NCBI GenBank assembly: GCA_038373885.1
Contig: JAWZYV010013180.1
Span: 47,791 to 111,790, forward strand
Reading direction: 5' to 3'
DNA from: Cheiracanthium punctorium
Taxonomy: Eukaryota > Arthropoda > Arachnida > Araneae > Cheiracanthiidae
DNA length: 64,000 nucleotides
Shown in pieces: positions 1-11,903 of this stretch. The position numbers and the translations under genes are program-made. Every line of letters starts with the position of its first letter. Position 1 is the first letter of the stretch. The notes beneath the pieces are model-generated. The model made no database searches and was not told the origin of the DNA. It saw only the letters and a program-made list of their open reading frames with translations.

Positions 1-1119
1 GCCGATGTGTGGGGACCACATTCCATTAAGGGACGTATGGGAGAACGCTATTTCTTAAGCATTCTTGATAACTTCTCCAAAAAGGTATCCCTTTTTCCTA
101 TGACTGAAAAGTCTGAGGTCCAGAACATCATTAAGACATACATTACCAGGGTCGAAAACCAATTGGGCAAGAAAGTTAAATCATTTCGTAGTGATAATGG
201 ATCCGAAATTGTTAATAGGCAACTAGAGAAATTCTTTTTAGAAAAGGGAATAAAACATGAATTAACCAATGTGTTCACACCGGAACAGAATGGAAGTTGT
301 GAAAGGTATAACCAAACGGTTGCTAGTGGTGCTAGAACCATTTTGAACGAGTCAGGTATCCCGGAATACTTTTGGCCCGATGCCATGCTTTACTTTACAT
401 ATACATGGAACCGTGTATGCCATACAAAGTTAAATAAGACGCCATGTGAACTGTTTGCTGGTTCTAGACCATCCGTGAAACATTTAAAGCCCTTCGGATG
501 TGTTGCGTACGCCGGAATACCCCGTCGCCAACGGGCACACAAACTTGATGCTAGGGCGCGGAAAGGATTCCTGATAGGATACGCCTTCAGGACGAAGGGC
601 TATAGGATATGGTTTCCGGACACAAATAAAATTATTGAAACAATAAATGTCTCGTTCCGGGAAGATTTGGTGTATAAAGATACACTAAGTGGAGCGGTGC
701 TGGGCCCAGATAACACGTCTGAAACGGATTCGATTGATTCTCACGATCAAACAGGTAGTAATGGTGAGGAGTTAGGTTACCCCATTACTCCGGGTGTGTC
801 TGATGAGGATCCTGTTTCTGATGACGTAGTTGTTCCCTACTCTATGCCCGACCCTAGAGTTGTAAATTGGGAAAGGAAGGCGGTTCCCAGAAGGGATGGG
901 TCACGCACCGACATTTATTACTTTGAAGAGGGCAAAGGACAAAGGCTAAGGTCACTGAATGATGTCGCCGGGTATTGCACCAAAAATAATATCTCTTACA
1001 AACCCAAACTTTTTGATTTTTCAGGCTCAAATAGAGAGGAAGGGGCTATAACAGAAAATGCAATTTCCCCAATAGTGAATAACAGTGAACCCTCCACCAG
1101 TATGAGCATCTCAAGCTGA
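1..1119 (+). pseudogene. Copia Pol, integrase domain and linker (partial)
   Basis: The reading frame is open from base 1. Integrase catalytic residues are visible: an Asp at codon 2 (ADVWGPH), the second Asp in FRSDNGSE near codon 65, and the Glu in GSCERYNQT near codon 102. The segment PFGCVAYAGIP followed by KLDARARKGFLIGY is the Copia-type C-terminal part of integrase. It leads into an acidic, Ser-rich linker (about codons 230-370) without domain signal. A TGA ends the frame at 1117-1119, but codons matching the Copia RT lead-in continue in the same frame, so this is a nonsense mutation in a longer polyprotein and not a natural end. Confidence 0.88.
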
Positions 1120-2695
1120 CTAGATCGTGTAGTTGTCCCTAGAACATTTAAACAGGCAGTCAAGTCAGAGTACAAAGAAAAGTGGCTTAAGGCCATGAGG
1201 GAGGAAATTGACATAATGAAAGATCGGGGGGTATGGCATTTAGAAGACCTGCCAAATAATGTCACGCCTGTAGGTTGTAGATGGGTTTTTACCCTAAACA
1301 CGAGACGAGACTGGTAAAGTCATAAGATTCAAAGCGAGGTTGGTTGCCCAGGGATATAAACAAGAAAAAGGTATCTCGTACGATGAGACCTTTAGCCCTG
1401 TGGTTAACTTTAGCTTAATAAGATTCTTTTTCACTTTCCTTGTCTCCTTTTGTGGTTGGTCTCACCTGCAGTGCGACGTGAAAGGCGCGTATTTGTACGC
1501 CCCCTTAAATGAAGAAATTTATATGTCGCAGCCTCCTGGTTTTGAGGTACAGGACCAAAATGAAAAATACTGCCGTTTAGACCGAGCTATCTATGGCTTG
1601 AAGCAAAGTGGTCGGCAATGGTTTTTCGAGGTACATAATACTTTACTTGAAATGGGCTTCAATAAATTCGAATGGGGGAATTGTGCATATATTTTTAAAG
1701 ATTATTTAATTTTAATTTTGTATGTAGATGACTTCGTTATTTTTGGTAAAAATCAAAATGTAATAAACAGTGCTTTGGATAAACTGAAAGGCCATTTTGA
1801 TATTAAAGTCTTGGGAAGAACTCGTACACTATTAGGTGTCGAATTTGAAGAAAATGGTGGTAAAGTCTGGCTACACCAACGCTCCTACATTGAGGAAGTA
1901 AATGAGCGATTTAGCCATTTTAAAATACCCATATCTTCTCTCCCAATAGCAAAAGGGTCAGTTTACTCCAAGAAATTCTGCCCAACTACACAAGAGGAAA
2001 TCAGTGAAATGTCTAAATTGCCTTACCGAAGTATTTTAGGTTGCCTATCATTTATTTCTAATAGAACTAGACCTGATATCGCATATGCGGTAAATATATT
2101 TAGTCAATTTCAGTCGAACCCTGGCATGTCACACTGGGACGGACTGTTGAGACTTTTAGGGTATACAGTACATACAGCTCACTATAAATTGGAATTACTA
2201 TGTGAACACCCCCAACTTGTTGTTTACTCTGATGCTGATTTTGCCGCTAACAGGGATGACCGAACATCTCTCGGAGGCCAGTTAGTTTTATTAGGAAGGT
2301 CCCCCATAGGTTGGCGAACATTTAAGGAAAAGAGTGTGAGTTTGTCAACTATGGAAGCAGAATTCGTGTCAATGACGGAGGCGGTGAAAGAAATAGTTTG
2401 GTTTGACGGCATCTTAAGTGAGTGTTATAATAGGGGCGTTATTAAAGGTGAGCAACCTATACCAATTTTATATGCTGATAATCAGGCCGCAATAGATTTC
2501 ATAAAATCGCCCATTGAGAATTACAGATCGAAACACACAGACGTAAAATTATTTTTTATTAGAGACCTGTACAATACACAAAAACTTCACATACGTTTTG
2601 TAGGCAGTAAATCTAACTTATCAGACGTTTTCACAAAACCATTAACCAAAAATGACTTACAAAGGTTCATTACAAACGTCTTTAACAAAAATTAA
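1120..2695 (+). pseudogene. Copia Pol, reverse transcriptase and RNase H
   Basis: Translation resumes after the TGA with the conserved lead-in KEKWLKAMREEI and GCRWVFTL. A net frameshift near 1300-1310 (about two bases missing) then moves the frame; the rest is open from 1340 to 2695. RT motifs seen: VAQGYKQ, CDVKGAYLYA, AIYGLKQSGRQW and LYVDDFVIF, where YVDD is the catalytic pair. RNase H follows with VYSDADFAAN, STMEAEFVSM and SKHTDVKLFFIRD, and the frame ends in SDVFTKPL, a typical Copia C-terminus. Order and motifs are complete, so loss of function comes only from the stop and the shift. Confidence 0.9.
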
Positions 2696-3326
2696 AATGA
2701 AAAATGTCCCTGTTTAAAAGACATAGGTGGGGGTAGTACTCAAATTAGTTTTGAGCTCTATTTTTTGTAATTTGCATAGTGTCTCTTTCTAAGTGTTTAT
2801 TTGAATTGTTCTCGCACTGTGTTTATTTGAAATTACAAGGTAACTTTTAAAAATGTTTCTGCATAATGTTTATTCATTGTAAGGGTAAAAGTGTTTATAC
2901 GTTTTGCAGAGTAGTTATTTGAATATAATCATTTTAATATTCCCTTGTTTGCAAAAGTGTTTATACTCTGAAGATTTATGCATTTATCTGTACTATGCGT
3001 AAGTGTAAAGTGTGAAAGTTGCGTGAATCGGGGCCCCGTATGTGTGTTCTGTACATATTGAATGCTTAAGTGTTTTGTATATAATGTGCAGTCGTGTTGC
3101 AACTTATTCTGTACGATATTTGCATTTATTATAGGGTATGCTGTGTGAAAAACCTTGTATTGATGATTTTTTTGACTTTCCAGTTCACTCAATATGCTAA
3201 TGGACTTTGAGAAATTCCATTACTTTCTTTGAACATAGTCTGTATAACGGATGCCGGAGGTTTTCCTGTCTTAAAAGGTTTCTTTTTCTCTGTACATACA
3301 GTCAGGTGAAAAAGAGGGGGGGGCTA
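2696..3326 (+). other. Copia 3' internal non-coding segment and polypurine tract
   Basis: About 630 bases lie between the Pol stop and the 3' LTR with no coding signal. Two purine tracts occur: one near 2726-2735, and a longer one at 3308-3323 (GAAAAAGAGG then a G run) just before the TGTTGG of the LTR. The second is the likely plus-strand primer site. The internal non-coding region is unusually long for a Copia element. Confidence 0.6.
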
Positions 3327-3604
3327 TGTTGGCCCAGAAATTTCAAATGCTAAGTGTTCAACTTAACTTCAACTTTGTTCAACTTAATTTAAATAGTAAT
3401 TATCATTCAAATACCTGTGCAGTTATAACTTAATTCTTTTTCACCTTCCTTAGTTTCAAACCCCTTTTAAATGCTTTAAAATCACAAGTACTGCTTTATT
3501 TTAAACTTAGCACGTAAGCACTTTGAGATAAACAATTATTCCTCCAGCACACTCAGACATCGGCGAACCCGCCATGTTGTTGCGTCATGATCGGAGCCGG
3601 CAGG

Positions 3605-3750
3605 CACGTGTACGCTGGAGTGACGTCATAGAGCAACCTGATTGGCTACTGCTTACCGCCGCTTCACCACTCGATCGGAGAGGGCGTTACCCCGTATCAG
3701 TCCGCGGCAGAATCATTTAAAAGTAGCGGCCTTACGTGCCAGCTTCAGTT
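3605..3750 (+). promoter_or_regulatory. LTR promoter: E-box, CRE, CCAAT, TATA-like, initiator
   Basis: Within 146 bases are CACGTG (3605-3610), the full CRE palindrome TGACGTCA (3621-3628), an inverted CCAAT box (ATTGG, 3641-3645), a TATA-like TTTAAAAG (3716-3723) and an arthropod initiator TCAGTT (3745-3750) about 30 bases after the TATA-like box. This spacing fits a Pol II core promoter that starts the retroelement RNA near 3747. The local GC content is clearly above that of the surroundings. Confidence 0.6.
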
Positions 3751-4148
3751 TCGAGTTTTTCGTTTTAGCATAGCACTATGCAAGTTTAATATTATGAGCC
3801 AAGAAGGCTACCTCTGCCCAGGAAGGGCATTACTTTTATTTTTAACAGCTTTCGATTTTTGAGGAAAGTTTATTTTAGCATGATATTATACAGTATTTCA
3901 AGCAGTTATAAAGTTATCAATTGTAAGGATGTGGATTCAAGAAATTGCATATTTTTATCAATATCCCCCGGCATCCTATAAACCAGTGTCAACCTCCTAA
4001 TCAACTTAATTTGCAGATTGTGCTGCTGCCATGATCTCCTTTTGTTTTTGAATGAAGAATTAGTAAGATGAAATGATTTTTTTTAATTACATCAATTTAC
4101 TTACCTAGTCATTTTATACTTGTTATTGTTTTTTTTTGTTAATTGTTA

Positions 4149-4154
4149 AATAAA
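4149..4154 (+). terminator. AATAAA polyadenylation signal in Copia LTR
   Basis: Canonical hexamer about 400 bases after the inferred transcription start and 220 bases before the LTR end. It would define the R/U5 border of the retroelement RNA. AT-rich context makes chance occurrence possible. Confidence 0.4.
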
Positions 4155-4373
4155 ATTAATGCTTGTTACAAATTTAAAGTCTGGTTATTTGACGTCTTTA
4201 AAGTAATTTTTTTTCAGCATTACAAATTTAAAATCATAGGTATCCGGGAAAGATCAGCAAACGCTACCACTGCAAGTTATTATGACTCTGCTAAATTAAA
4301 TTTAAAAATTATGGTGATAGAAATTTTTTTACTTAAACCCTAATGGGTATCTCAGAGCCCTTCTTTTCCAACA

Positions 4374-5187
4374 AAACCACGCACACCCTTTTTCAGGATT
4401 CAAATCATCACTACCCAGGTAAGCGATTTTAGTATGTTTTCGGATTACTTGTTCTCTGTCTTGTTGGGAGAAGTGAAGTTTTAAATTTATATCTGAACCT
4501 GTGTACATGTCGGGTAGACATTCAAGTTTTTTTTCTTCAATGTTGAGACTCTAATGTTAGACCGTGTTAATCGGGCAATTACTTTTATTATTCTTTGGTC
4601 GGAGTCTTGACAATATTGCACCACCTACAAGTGTTTTCCCCAGATTCCAAAACTTTATAAATTATTTTCTAGATTTTGTCGTACTTGGTCGAGCAATGTA
4701 GTTTTCATTCGAATTCTCTAAAATTTATTGAAAATTTCTAATTCCTATAATTTTTTATCCTTTAAAGATAAAATTACAAATAATAACTTATTTTAAAGGA
4801 ATTGAATAGTCCTCTAGAAGTGAGGGTACAAGAGCTAGTATAACGTGTAGTGGAAAATTGTGATTAAAAGAAGCGTTGTCCAAAACATTGCGATTTTTTC
4901 TAAAACTTATATCTCAAAAGCTTTTGTATCGAGAAAAAAATAACCCGGAACAATCTTGTAGGAAACTTTCTCAGCTTTCATTTTGTAACTGACAGTTTTT
5001 CGCTAAGACGTACGGTTTTTGAGGTAAAAGTGAAAATCCCAAAAAAGGACCTTTTTTAGTGGGGGAGATAAAGGGAGGAGTCCCCCCCCCCCCGAGAGGG
5101 GGGAACTTTTCTGTTTCATACAACTATATACCCAATTAGTGTTTTCCCCCAAGTTCAAAAAATATATAATTTTTTTCCCCATTTTTC
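4374..5187. other. Unassigned AT-rich DNA
   Basis: No gene or complete element seen. Two diverged copies of a short segment beginning GTGTTTTCCCC occur at about 4632 and 5142. A run of C and G bases near 5080-5105 looks like the end of a decayed DNA transposon, without a partner that I can place. Confidence 0.4.
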
Positions 5188-5625
5188 CTAATTTGACTGG
5201 ACTATAAGTATATGATCAGTATTTAATCCATTTTCCTGTAGAACATTTAAAGTTAAATCCGCTAAAGATTGTGCATTTAATTCTGCAGTAGCTTTCACAT
5301 ATAATGCCATTTCGTAAACTTTACCATCTTTCACGTAACAAATACCAATAGCAAAATTTTCATTACATTTTCTGTCTTTCGTACCTTCTGCCAAAATTGT
5401 AAACCAAGGTACATTTGCACTTTTTACATTATCAACGTCACTCTCACGAACACAGTCGGTTAAGATCTGAATGACATTGTTTTGTATATCTGGTGAAAGA
5501 TATGTAGCATTTCGAAGAATAAATTTGTAACAGTTCCTTAATTTTTCGTCCTTATTTGTTGTAAATTCATACAGATTTTTGAACAAATATTGTTTTTCGA
5601 GTTTTTGAATATCATAAGTTCCTCG
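5188..5625 (-). pseudogene. hAT-type (DUF4371/ZMYM1-like) transposase fragment
   Basis: Reading the minus strand, about 145 residues match the N-terminal part of the hAT-like transposase family found in ZMYM1-type proteins. Motifs seen: RNATYLSPDIQNNVIQI, then WFTILAEGTKDRKCNENFA (where family members usually have a DE.. pair; here EGTKD), then MALYVKATAELNAQSLADL. The 5' end of the frame is broken at 5625 by insertion of another hAT element. Codons past the insertion (7000-7020) continue for about ten residues and then meet a stop. The catalytic and dimerisation parts are missing, so the gene is dead. The hAT assignment comes from motif recall and was not aligned. Confidence 0.6.
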
Positions 5626-6991
5626 CAGTGGCGGCTCGTCATTAGGGGCCAGAGGGGCCTGGCCCCACCTGATGTTTCCAAAGTTTCTTTTCATTATAAT
5701 GCAAAATTTGTATTCTTTTAAAATCAGTTTACTTTAATAAAGGTGTCTGCGTGTATTTTATTCTATTTTGATTTAAAATGGATAAAAGTAATATTTAAAG
5801 GAGCATTTTTTATGCCAGCTTTGTCCCTTAATCCAATTATGTAAAGCTAGCCATCATTCAAATCCTACGGCTGCGCCGTGGCATCTCCGATGTATTCTCC
5901 ATTGAAGCACTCTGGGGCCCGAGAAATGAAGCCCGAATATATTTGCGCCAAGCACAGCAGAGAAGTGTTAGTACCATTGACCATTTCTCAAAAGATGAAC
6001 ATATTTGGCTGGTTATCACAAAAAAGAATGCGAAAACACAGTTAATTTAGCACCAATTTAGGGCCCCCTAGCATTGGCCCGATAAGAGAAAGAAAAGTGT
6101 TTCCATGGAAACAGTACTATTTGGCGAGTTTTTTTCTTATGGTCGAAAAAAGCTGCTGATTGTGATTTTTGTTCTTATAGCTGATCATCTTTAAGAATTA
6201 GGAATTTTTATTTATCTCATTTAAAAGACTTAATTTTACTATTTTTTTGGTTTCAAATATAGTGAAAGTATCAATTGAGTGAGAAATGATCGTAGATATA
6301 ATATTTTGTCAAATTATAAATATATTTAACGACTATGAATTCTGTTAACAGTTTATTACAAGTTCCTTTCAGCAGATTAAAAATAGCAGAAAAGCTTTAA
6401 ATAAAACGCTTGGGACCCTATCAACCAAAAAATTTTGTCCTTAGACAAAAAGATGGCAAAAGGACACTATCATTTCAACTAGAATGGTACAGTAAAGCAC
6501 CATGACTTTCAATAAGTGAAGCAAAAAATTCTGTTTTTTTCGTTTTTATTGTTTGCTATTTGGAGATGAAACATTATGGACCAATTCGTTTTTCAACATG
6601 TACACATGCAATTGTTTAATTTAATATTGTATCCAAGAAAATCATACTTTTTTGATATTTTTTTTTTTTTTAATTGATATTGTACCTTTTTGAGAAAGAA
6701 AAATGGAGGAAAAGGTTTTTTTGGTGCAAAAGAAATCTGCTGTCTTTAAATGAAAACGTAAAGGAGAAATCAATACGCCTTTCATAACTTGTTATTCGAA
6801 AGTTTTTATGTATTCACACTGTTTATAAAAGCGATTCATATGTTTTACCTTTCCGAGCTTTAAAAAAAAAAGCCCCCTCCACTGAAATGGGTAACAATCC
6901 GCCACATCTCTATGTATGTGTATTTTCCCTATTTGAACTGGCACTATTTTTTTCAGGCCCCACCACTGAAGCAGGTCACGAGCCGTCACTG
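5626..6991. mobile_element. Non-autonomous hAT element, 1366 bp, with 8-bp TSD
   Basis: Left end CAGTGGCGGCTCGTCA and right end TCACGAGCCGTCACTG are imperfect inverted repeats starting with CAG. They are flanked by the exact 8-bp duplication GTTCCTCG (5618-5625 and 6992-6999), diagnostic of hAT transposition. The interior has no transposase frame. The element splits an older hAT transposase gene. An open frame at 6887-7075 crosses the right border and is not real. Confidence 0.88.
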
Positions 6992-7229
6992 GTTCCTCGC
7001 ATTGGAAGTTCAGAGATAGGCGCTAAGATACGTTATGTGCTAAGAAAGTTGGGCCTTTCAGCTTTAATTGTTTAATGCAAATTACTATATGTGTGGCTGT
7101 GGCATTGGCTAGTTAATTGACTTTTTTTTTTAAATAGGTGTCAGTCATTAGAGATTAAATAACCATACATTTGAAAAATAATAAAGATTAAAAAAACTAT
7201 ATTAAACTTTTTCGAAATATCTGTATTAA

Positions 7230-7321
7230 AATTTTTAATGTGAAATCTTCTAGGGGGGGGGGCAAATGATGCTTCTAGGTGGGGCTCAGCCTCACCTGGC
7301 ACCCCCTTAGCTACGGGCCTG
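7230..7321. mobile_element. End fragment of a hAT-like element
   Basis: The segment ends CACCCCCTTAGCTACGGGCCTG, whose reverse complement starts CAGGCCCGTAGC, a terminus style shared by several hAT MITEs in this window. A poly-G run precedes it. I could not place the other end or a target duplication. Confidence 0.35.
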
Positions 7322-8738
7322 ATGGGAGGTAGGTTGATTCGAGACCCTACGCCAGGGGGATAAATTACACCACCTACGATTGCAGTTTGAAACAGATGCC
7401 TGCACGTTTTTTCTTCCTCCTAAGTTCCCTCCACCTGCTATGTAGGAGCTCTCTTTCTGAGAATAAAAATCAGACTAGTAGCGAGCGTTCATTTATTAAT
7501 TCTTTTCATATGAGTTGTGTTTATGCCAAAAAATTAAACATCAAGCCATATTCCGCTATAATATTAATAAGGCTCATTGCCAGAAGAAAAGGTGATGACA
7601 GCTGTCATTCTCAGAAAATTACAACGTTCTTCATGAATAAAGCCAGTGGTGTATGTAAAAAGGGCAGCCAGGTTGGGGAGGGGATTAAAAGAAAGCACTT
7701 TGTTTTCCAAACTGGCGCGTTTATGCATGATGTAGTAAATGTTCAGAAATCGTTTGATGCAATCTCAAAATGATTAACTTAGTCCTAAATCTTATTCCTA
7801 AAGACAGACATAAATTCAGACCAATGCATGTTTCGAAATCACGCAAACTTTCTAACTCGCAATAAGTCGTTTTGCATTTTGAAATTAATCCGTAATTCTC
7901 TAATGTTTAGTAAATATCTGTAATAACTATAAATAATCTGTAGTAGAAAGGCCATGTAATGATTACACTAAAAGCAATCATTAAGAACAACTTGCAAGAG
8001 TGCATAACATCCAATTCAAAACAACAGGAGCTGCTGTCATTTATGTGGCTGGTCTAAGCTTATTGTTTACTAATTCACAACTGCATACTTATCAAACATA
8101 ACATCCTTACATGAAATCATTTTGAACTCCCTTTTTTCCCCCCAACTGAAAGCGTAATGTGCCAGATGGCCCTTTTACATTGCTGAGAAAACAAACATTC
8201 CAAGGGCATCCTTCAGATCATGCAAATGAAAGAAAACAGAAAAAAATAATTATTTATAAAAGGACATTTTATCTGGTTGCATTTAAAAAAAAAAAAAGCT
8301 GATTGGAATTTTGTGATGGAACAGTTATACCTCCTGTTTTGTAAAAGATTTTGACTTCATTGTATTGTCTCCTGTATAAGGAAAACTGTATGGTAAGGAA
8401 GGAGAAAAAGTTTTGGCAAATAAGAATGGAAAAACGGACCGACATACCAAGGCATAGGGGGAAGAAAAAGGGCTTCCAGACGTTGAAGGGTTGCCGGGTG
8501 CTGCGCCCTGTTTAATCGGTCGAGAATCCACACTGTGGAATGTGAAATGGGATAAATATAGGTCAATCATTGCTCAAGGCTGGAAAAAGGGAGCGGGGGG
8601 GAGTGTAGAAATAGTGTAATACTGTATTTTTTCATTCTTGGGAGTGAACAACAAAGCATAGGAGTGATTTTATTGGGATTTAATGTCTCTAAAGAGCGGT
8701 CATAAGGGTACAGTACAGAGAAATGCTATCGGCATAGG
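7322..8738. other. Unassigned region
   Basis: No supported gene. A 128-codon frame at 7387-7773 has no recognisable domain, biased composition or conserved motif, and lies in ordinary AT-rich DNA. The stretch 8390-8560 is locally purine-rich on the plus strand. Confidence 0.35.
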
Positions 8739-10009
8739 CAGGGCCGTAGCGAGCAAAATGGAAGACTGAAAATTTATAACTTAATTAAATTTTTTAAACT
8801 TAATTAATGTATGGGCACATCTTACAGACTGGGAATTTTCAGTTTGGAGACCATATAAAAATGTACATTTGTATTTATTTAGATTTAATCTTCCAAAAAC
8901 TATAATCATTACTGTAAAATTTTGTACCTTTTTTTTTTTTTTACATAAATTTGTGATTTACTGTAAAATATTTGTGAAAAATATTTAAGGAATAAAACCC
9001 CAGGTCAGTGTTTTTGGGATATTCTGTGTACACTGACAAGTAATTTTTCTTTAATGATACAAGTTGAAATTAATTTTTAAAAATATAATCTTAGCTAATT
9101 TCTCTTATCTGTAATTATCTGCAACTTATTTTTGATTTCCCTTCAATTGTGGAAATTTAACTAGATTTAAAAATTGCATTTTTCACATCGTTAGTATTAG
9201 AGTATTCCCAGTCGGAACTGACAGACACTGTAATATTTAAAAATTACTAAAGTTTGAATTTGGGGTATAAATAAAAGTGTTTAGTACCTGCAATTTAAAA
9301 TCAAAACTATCATGGCCTACATTTATTATAAAATCTATTTTTTAATCATTTAAAAAGTGAAAGATTTAAAGCTTTATATTATTAATTTTAATCGATGTTT
9401 TTTTTTGTTTTTTTTTTTTTAAATATTGTTCCAAGGTATGACTATCCCGGATGTTCGGTGAACAGGAATTATTCAGTTTGGGCCAACTTTTTTTAAGGGA
9501 ACTAACTATACCCATTTTATTTTTAATCTTTAAAAAAATATTCAATTCTATTTCGTGATTGCTTTCTTGCTCCAAAATGAAATAGAAAAAATTCACAAAA
9601 TTAGGTAAAATTTCACAAAAAAGGAAAGAAACCTGGACTGATCCCTGATATCCTATATGTTTGTGTGTGTGAGAGAGAGAGGGAGTATTTATATATAAAA
9701 TGATATTAAATCAAACAGACCTCCCCCCTCTCCTCACCCCTCCTAAAAAAATCTCGGACCCCTCCAAAATTATTTTCTGGGTACGGCCTTGGTAATAAAA
9801 GTTCCTGACCCACCCACCCCCCTCTTGGCTACGGTCTTTCAACACATTTTATCAGACAAATAAACAAATTATATATAAACTGTAATTATTATTATTAGTA
9901 TAAAACATATCTTCCTAAAATCTGTCTATTTTTTAAAAATTTTTGCTTTGGGGACAATTTGGCATCCGCCTGCAAAGAAGGCCTTGCAGGCCCGCTTCTG
10001 CCGGCCCTG
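8739..10009. mobile_element. Possible hAT-type element or two abutting element ends
   Basis: The left edge reads CAGGGCCGTAGCGAGC and the right edge, reverse-complemented, CAGGGCCGGCAGAAGC. Only the first eight bases agree and I see no flanking duplication, so these may be ends of two different elements. The interior is AT-rich with several low-complexity runs and contains at about 9730-9835 further C-rich fragments resembling hAT termini. Confidence 0.3.
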
Positions 10010-10340
10010 CTAGTTATCTATAGAATTACTGCTTGTAAATTCTTGTAACTGAGCTTTGAAGAGTGTTTGACAAGTTTCTAGAAACAATTATGTTTGTGTT
10101 TCATCCTGACATCTTGACTGGCTACTGAAACTTTCTACAAACCCCAGACTTTAAAAGCATACACTCTAATACGAATCTGACAATTCAGCAGAGTTTCTGT
10201 GACAAAGTGAATGATATACCACTGTGTCATTCCGAATGTTGGCTGCATTATGTTTTTGGAATTTTGAAGTTTAGTCAATTTTTTGATTATGAAAACACAT
10301 ACTGTAATGAACTACAATGGAACGACACAGGCGGTATGAA

Positions 10341-11076
10341 TAACGTGACCATATATTTTTCCCTTCAAAACAGGACATCTACTACTTTTTGGCAATAGGG
10401 TGTTTATTTTCTTCCTCAAAACGGGACATCGATTGTTTTTAAGGTAATAGTGAAGGAAGACTGAATTTCAGGTCTGGGTATCTTTGAGTTGTTAAGTAAA
10501 CGTGCAAAAAAGAGCTTGTGTTAAAGTTAACTTCAAAATAAAATGAAAAAAACTTTGCTGAAACACACATATACTATAAAAAATAGTGCAAGACGTACAT
10601 TTCGGGTGGTACAAGAGGTAGGCCCTTCTTCGACTTTAAAAACACCCTCCGACACAAGGTAGGAAAGTGAGAAATGTCAACAAAAGCACACACAGAAAAA
10701 AGGAAATTCTCATTCGGAAGGAAAAACATTCTCAGAAAACCAGAGTGAAAAGGGAAAATAAAGTGGAGAACGGAGGGAGGAATAAGCAAAAGAGGAACAT
10801 GACTTTAAAAAAAGAAATAAAAATTAAATTGAAATAGTTGACAGAAAAGGAACAGTAAAAGAACAAACACTGCCTTTGGATGATTTTAGATTTTTAGCGG
10901 CCTTTATTGAAATCGTTACCGTGGGTTGCTCTTTCTAAAAACGGGACATTACAGGGGACATTTTCTAAAAACGGGACATTACGGTGTCCCAAAGCTGTGC
11001 TTGGGGACAACGGGACAGGGACAAGCTACCTAAAAACGGGACTGTCCCATTCAAAACGGGACGTATGGTCACCTTA
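10341..11076. mobile_element. Non-autonomous hAT element, 736 bp, with 8-bp TSD
   Basis: Ends are TAACGTGACCATA and its near-inverse TATGGTCACCTTA. The exact 8-bp duplication GGTATGAA flanks it at 10333-10340 and 11077-11084. Sub-terminal sequence repeats a short motif AAAACGGGAC several times near the right end (10930-11060), which may be transposase binding sites. No transposase frame. Confidence 0.85.
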
Positions 11077-11419
11077 GGTATGAATCTGAATCTAGCTTAT
11101 CTGTTCTTGCTAGATATTTCTCAAAATCTACAGGCGGACACTCTTGCGCTACGCTTAGTGTTTATCATGTTCTTAGTAGTGTGGTTACATGCCCTAAACT
11201 GAAACGTTCTAGGTAGAAAACAGAAACTCATTGATACTCCTTGAAAAATAGTTGCCATTTTCCTCAAAATAGTTGCTTTTTAGCTGTTTCTCCATGTGAA
11301 TAGTAGCCATAGTCACTTATTTTCGATTATAGGAGCATATAGTCTCCTTTTAGTAGCCAGTGGGCACCCTGAAATATGGTGTGAATATGAAGCTAAATAA
11401 AAGAAAGCATGCTGGTTTT

Positions 11420-11760
11420 ACGTTATAAGCCGGTAGATGTTAGGGACATTTCTGAGCGGTTAAATAAAAAAAATAAAGGTAAGTGTCTTTTTATTTTTAA
11501 CGAATCTTTGCAATGTTTAAGGTTTTTAATGTGAATTTTAAATTGATATTTGACGTTTATGTTTTCGTAAGTGCTATTCTAATTATACTGACTTTATATG
11601 AATGTACAACTAGGTTGTTCAATCCACTGATGTTTTTTTGAGTTCAAATGGGCCAGTGTTTTCCCAGTTTACATTAGCTGTACAACTAGGTTGCTTAATC
11701 CACGGTAGTTTTTTAGTTAAAATCGGTCCACTGTTTGCTCATTTTAAATTGCCTGTTACT
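11420..11760 (+). repeat. Dispersed repeat with a conserved exon-like start, copy 1
   Basis: About 260 bases match, in inverted orientation, the segment 22842-23110. At 11421-11476 a short open frame encodes RYKPVDVRDISERLNKK followed by GGTAAGTG, a perfect splice donor; the other copy encodes RYKTVGVGDISERLFKK with the same donor. Positions 11606-11683 and 11684-11760 are two tandem copies of a roughly 77-base unit starting GTACAACTAGGTTG. The function is unknown. Confidence 0.6.
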
Positions 11761-11903
11761 GAATTTGCAGACATTTTTTTAGGTTTAATATGGACGGGAT
11801 AATAGGTTATAGGTTAAATATGGATTTGTTTTAATGTTAGTGGAATATATGTGCAATTTTAATGTGTTAAAATACTTTAACTTTGCAGATTGTGCAAAAT
11901 GGT

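Larger units (their letters stand above)
1..4373 (+). mobile_element. Copia (Ty1) LTR retrotransposon, 3' part, cut by the window edge
   Basis: The order integrase, reverse transcriptase, RNase H, then a 3' LTR is that of the Copia/Ty1 superfamily; in Gypsy elements integrase follows RT. The left window edge falls inside integrase, so the 5' LTR, gag, protease and the other target duplication are not visible. The coding part carries one stop codon and one frameshift, so this copy cannot make a full Pol protein. The boundary at 4373 rests on the LTR ending in CCAACA, the inverse of its TGTTGG start. Confidence 0.9.
3327..4373 (+). repeat. Copia 3' LTR (1047 bp)
   Basis: Starts TGTTGG immediately after a purine tract and ends CCAACA, a perfect 6-bp inverted pair typical of Copia LTRs. 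The U3 part holds a dense promoter (listed separately) and an AATAAA lies at 4149-4154. An open frame at 4143-4343 inside the LTR has no protein features and is taken as chance. The boundaries are inferred from the end motifs because the 5' LTR is outside the window. Confidence 0.78.

Noticed and set aside
7387..7773. 128-codon open frame, possible secreted protein because of a hydrophobic start
   Set aside because: No domain, no splice context, no repeats or conserved motifs; it lies in ordinary AT-rich DNA and its length is expected by chance in 64 kb.
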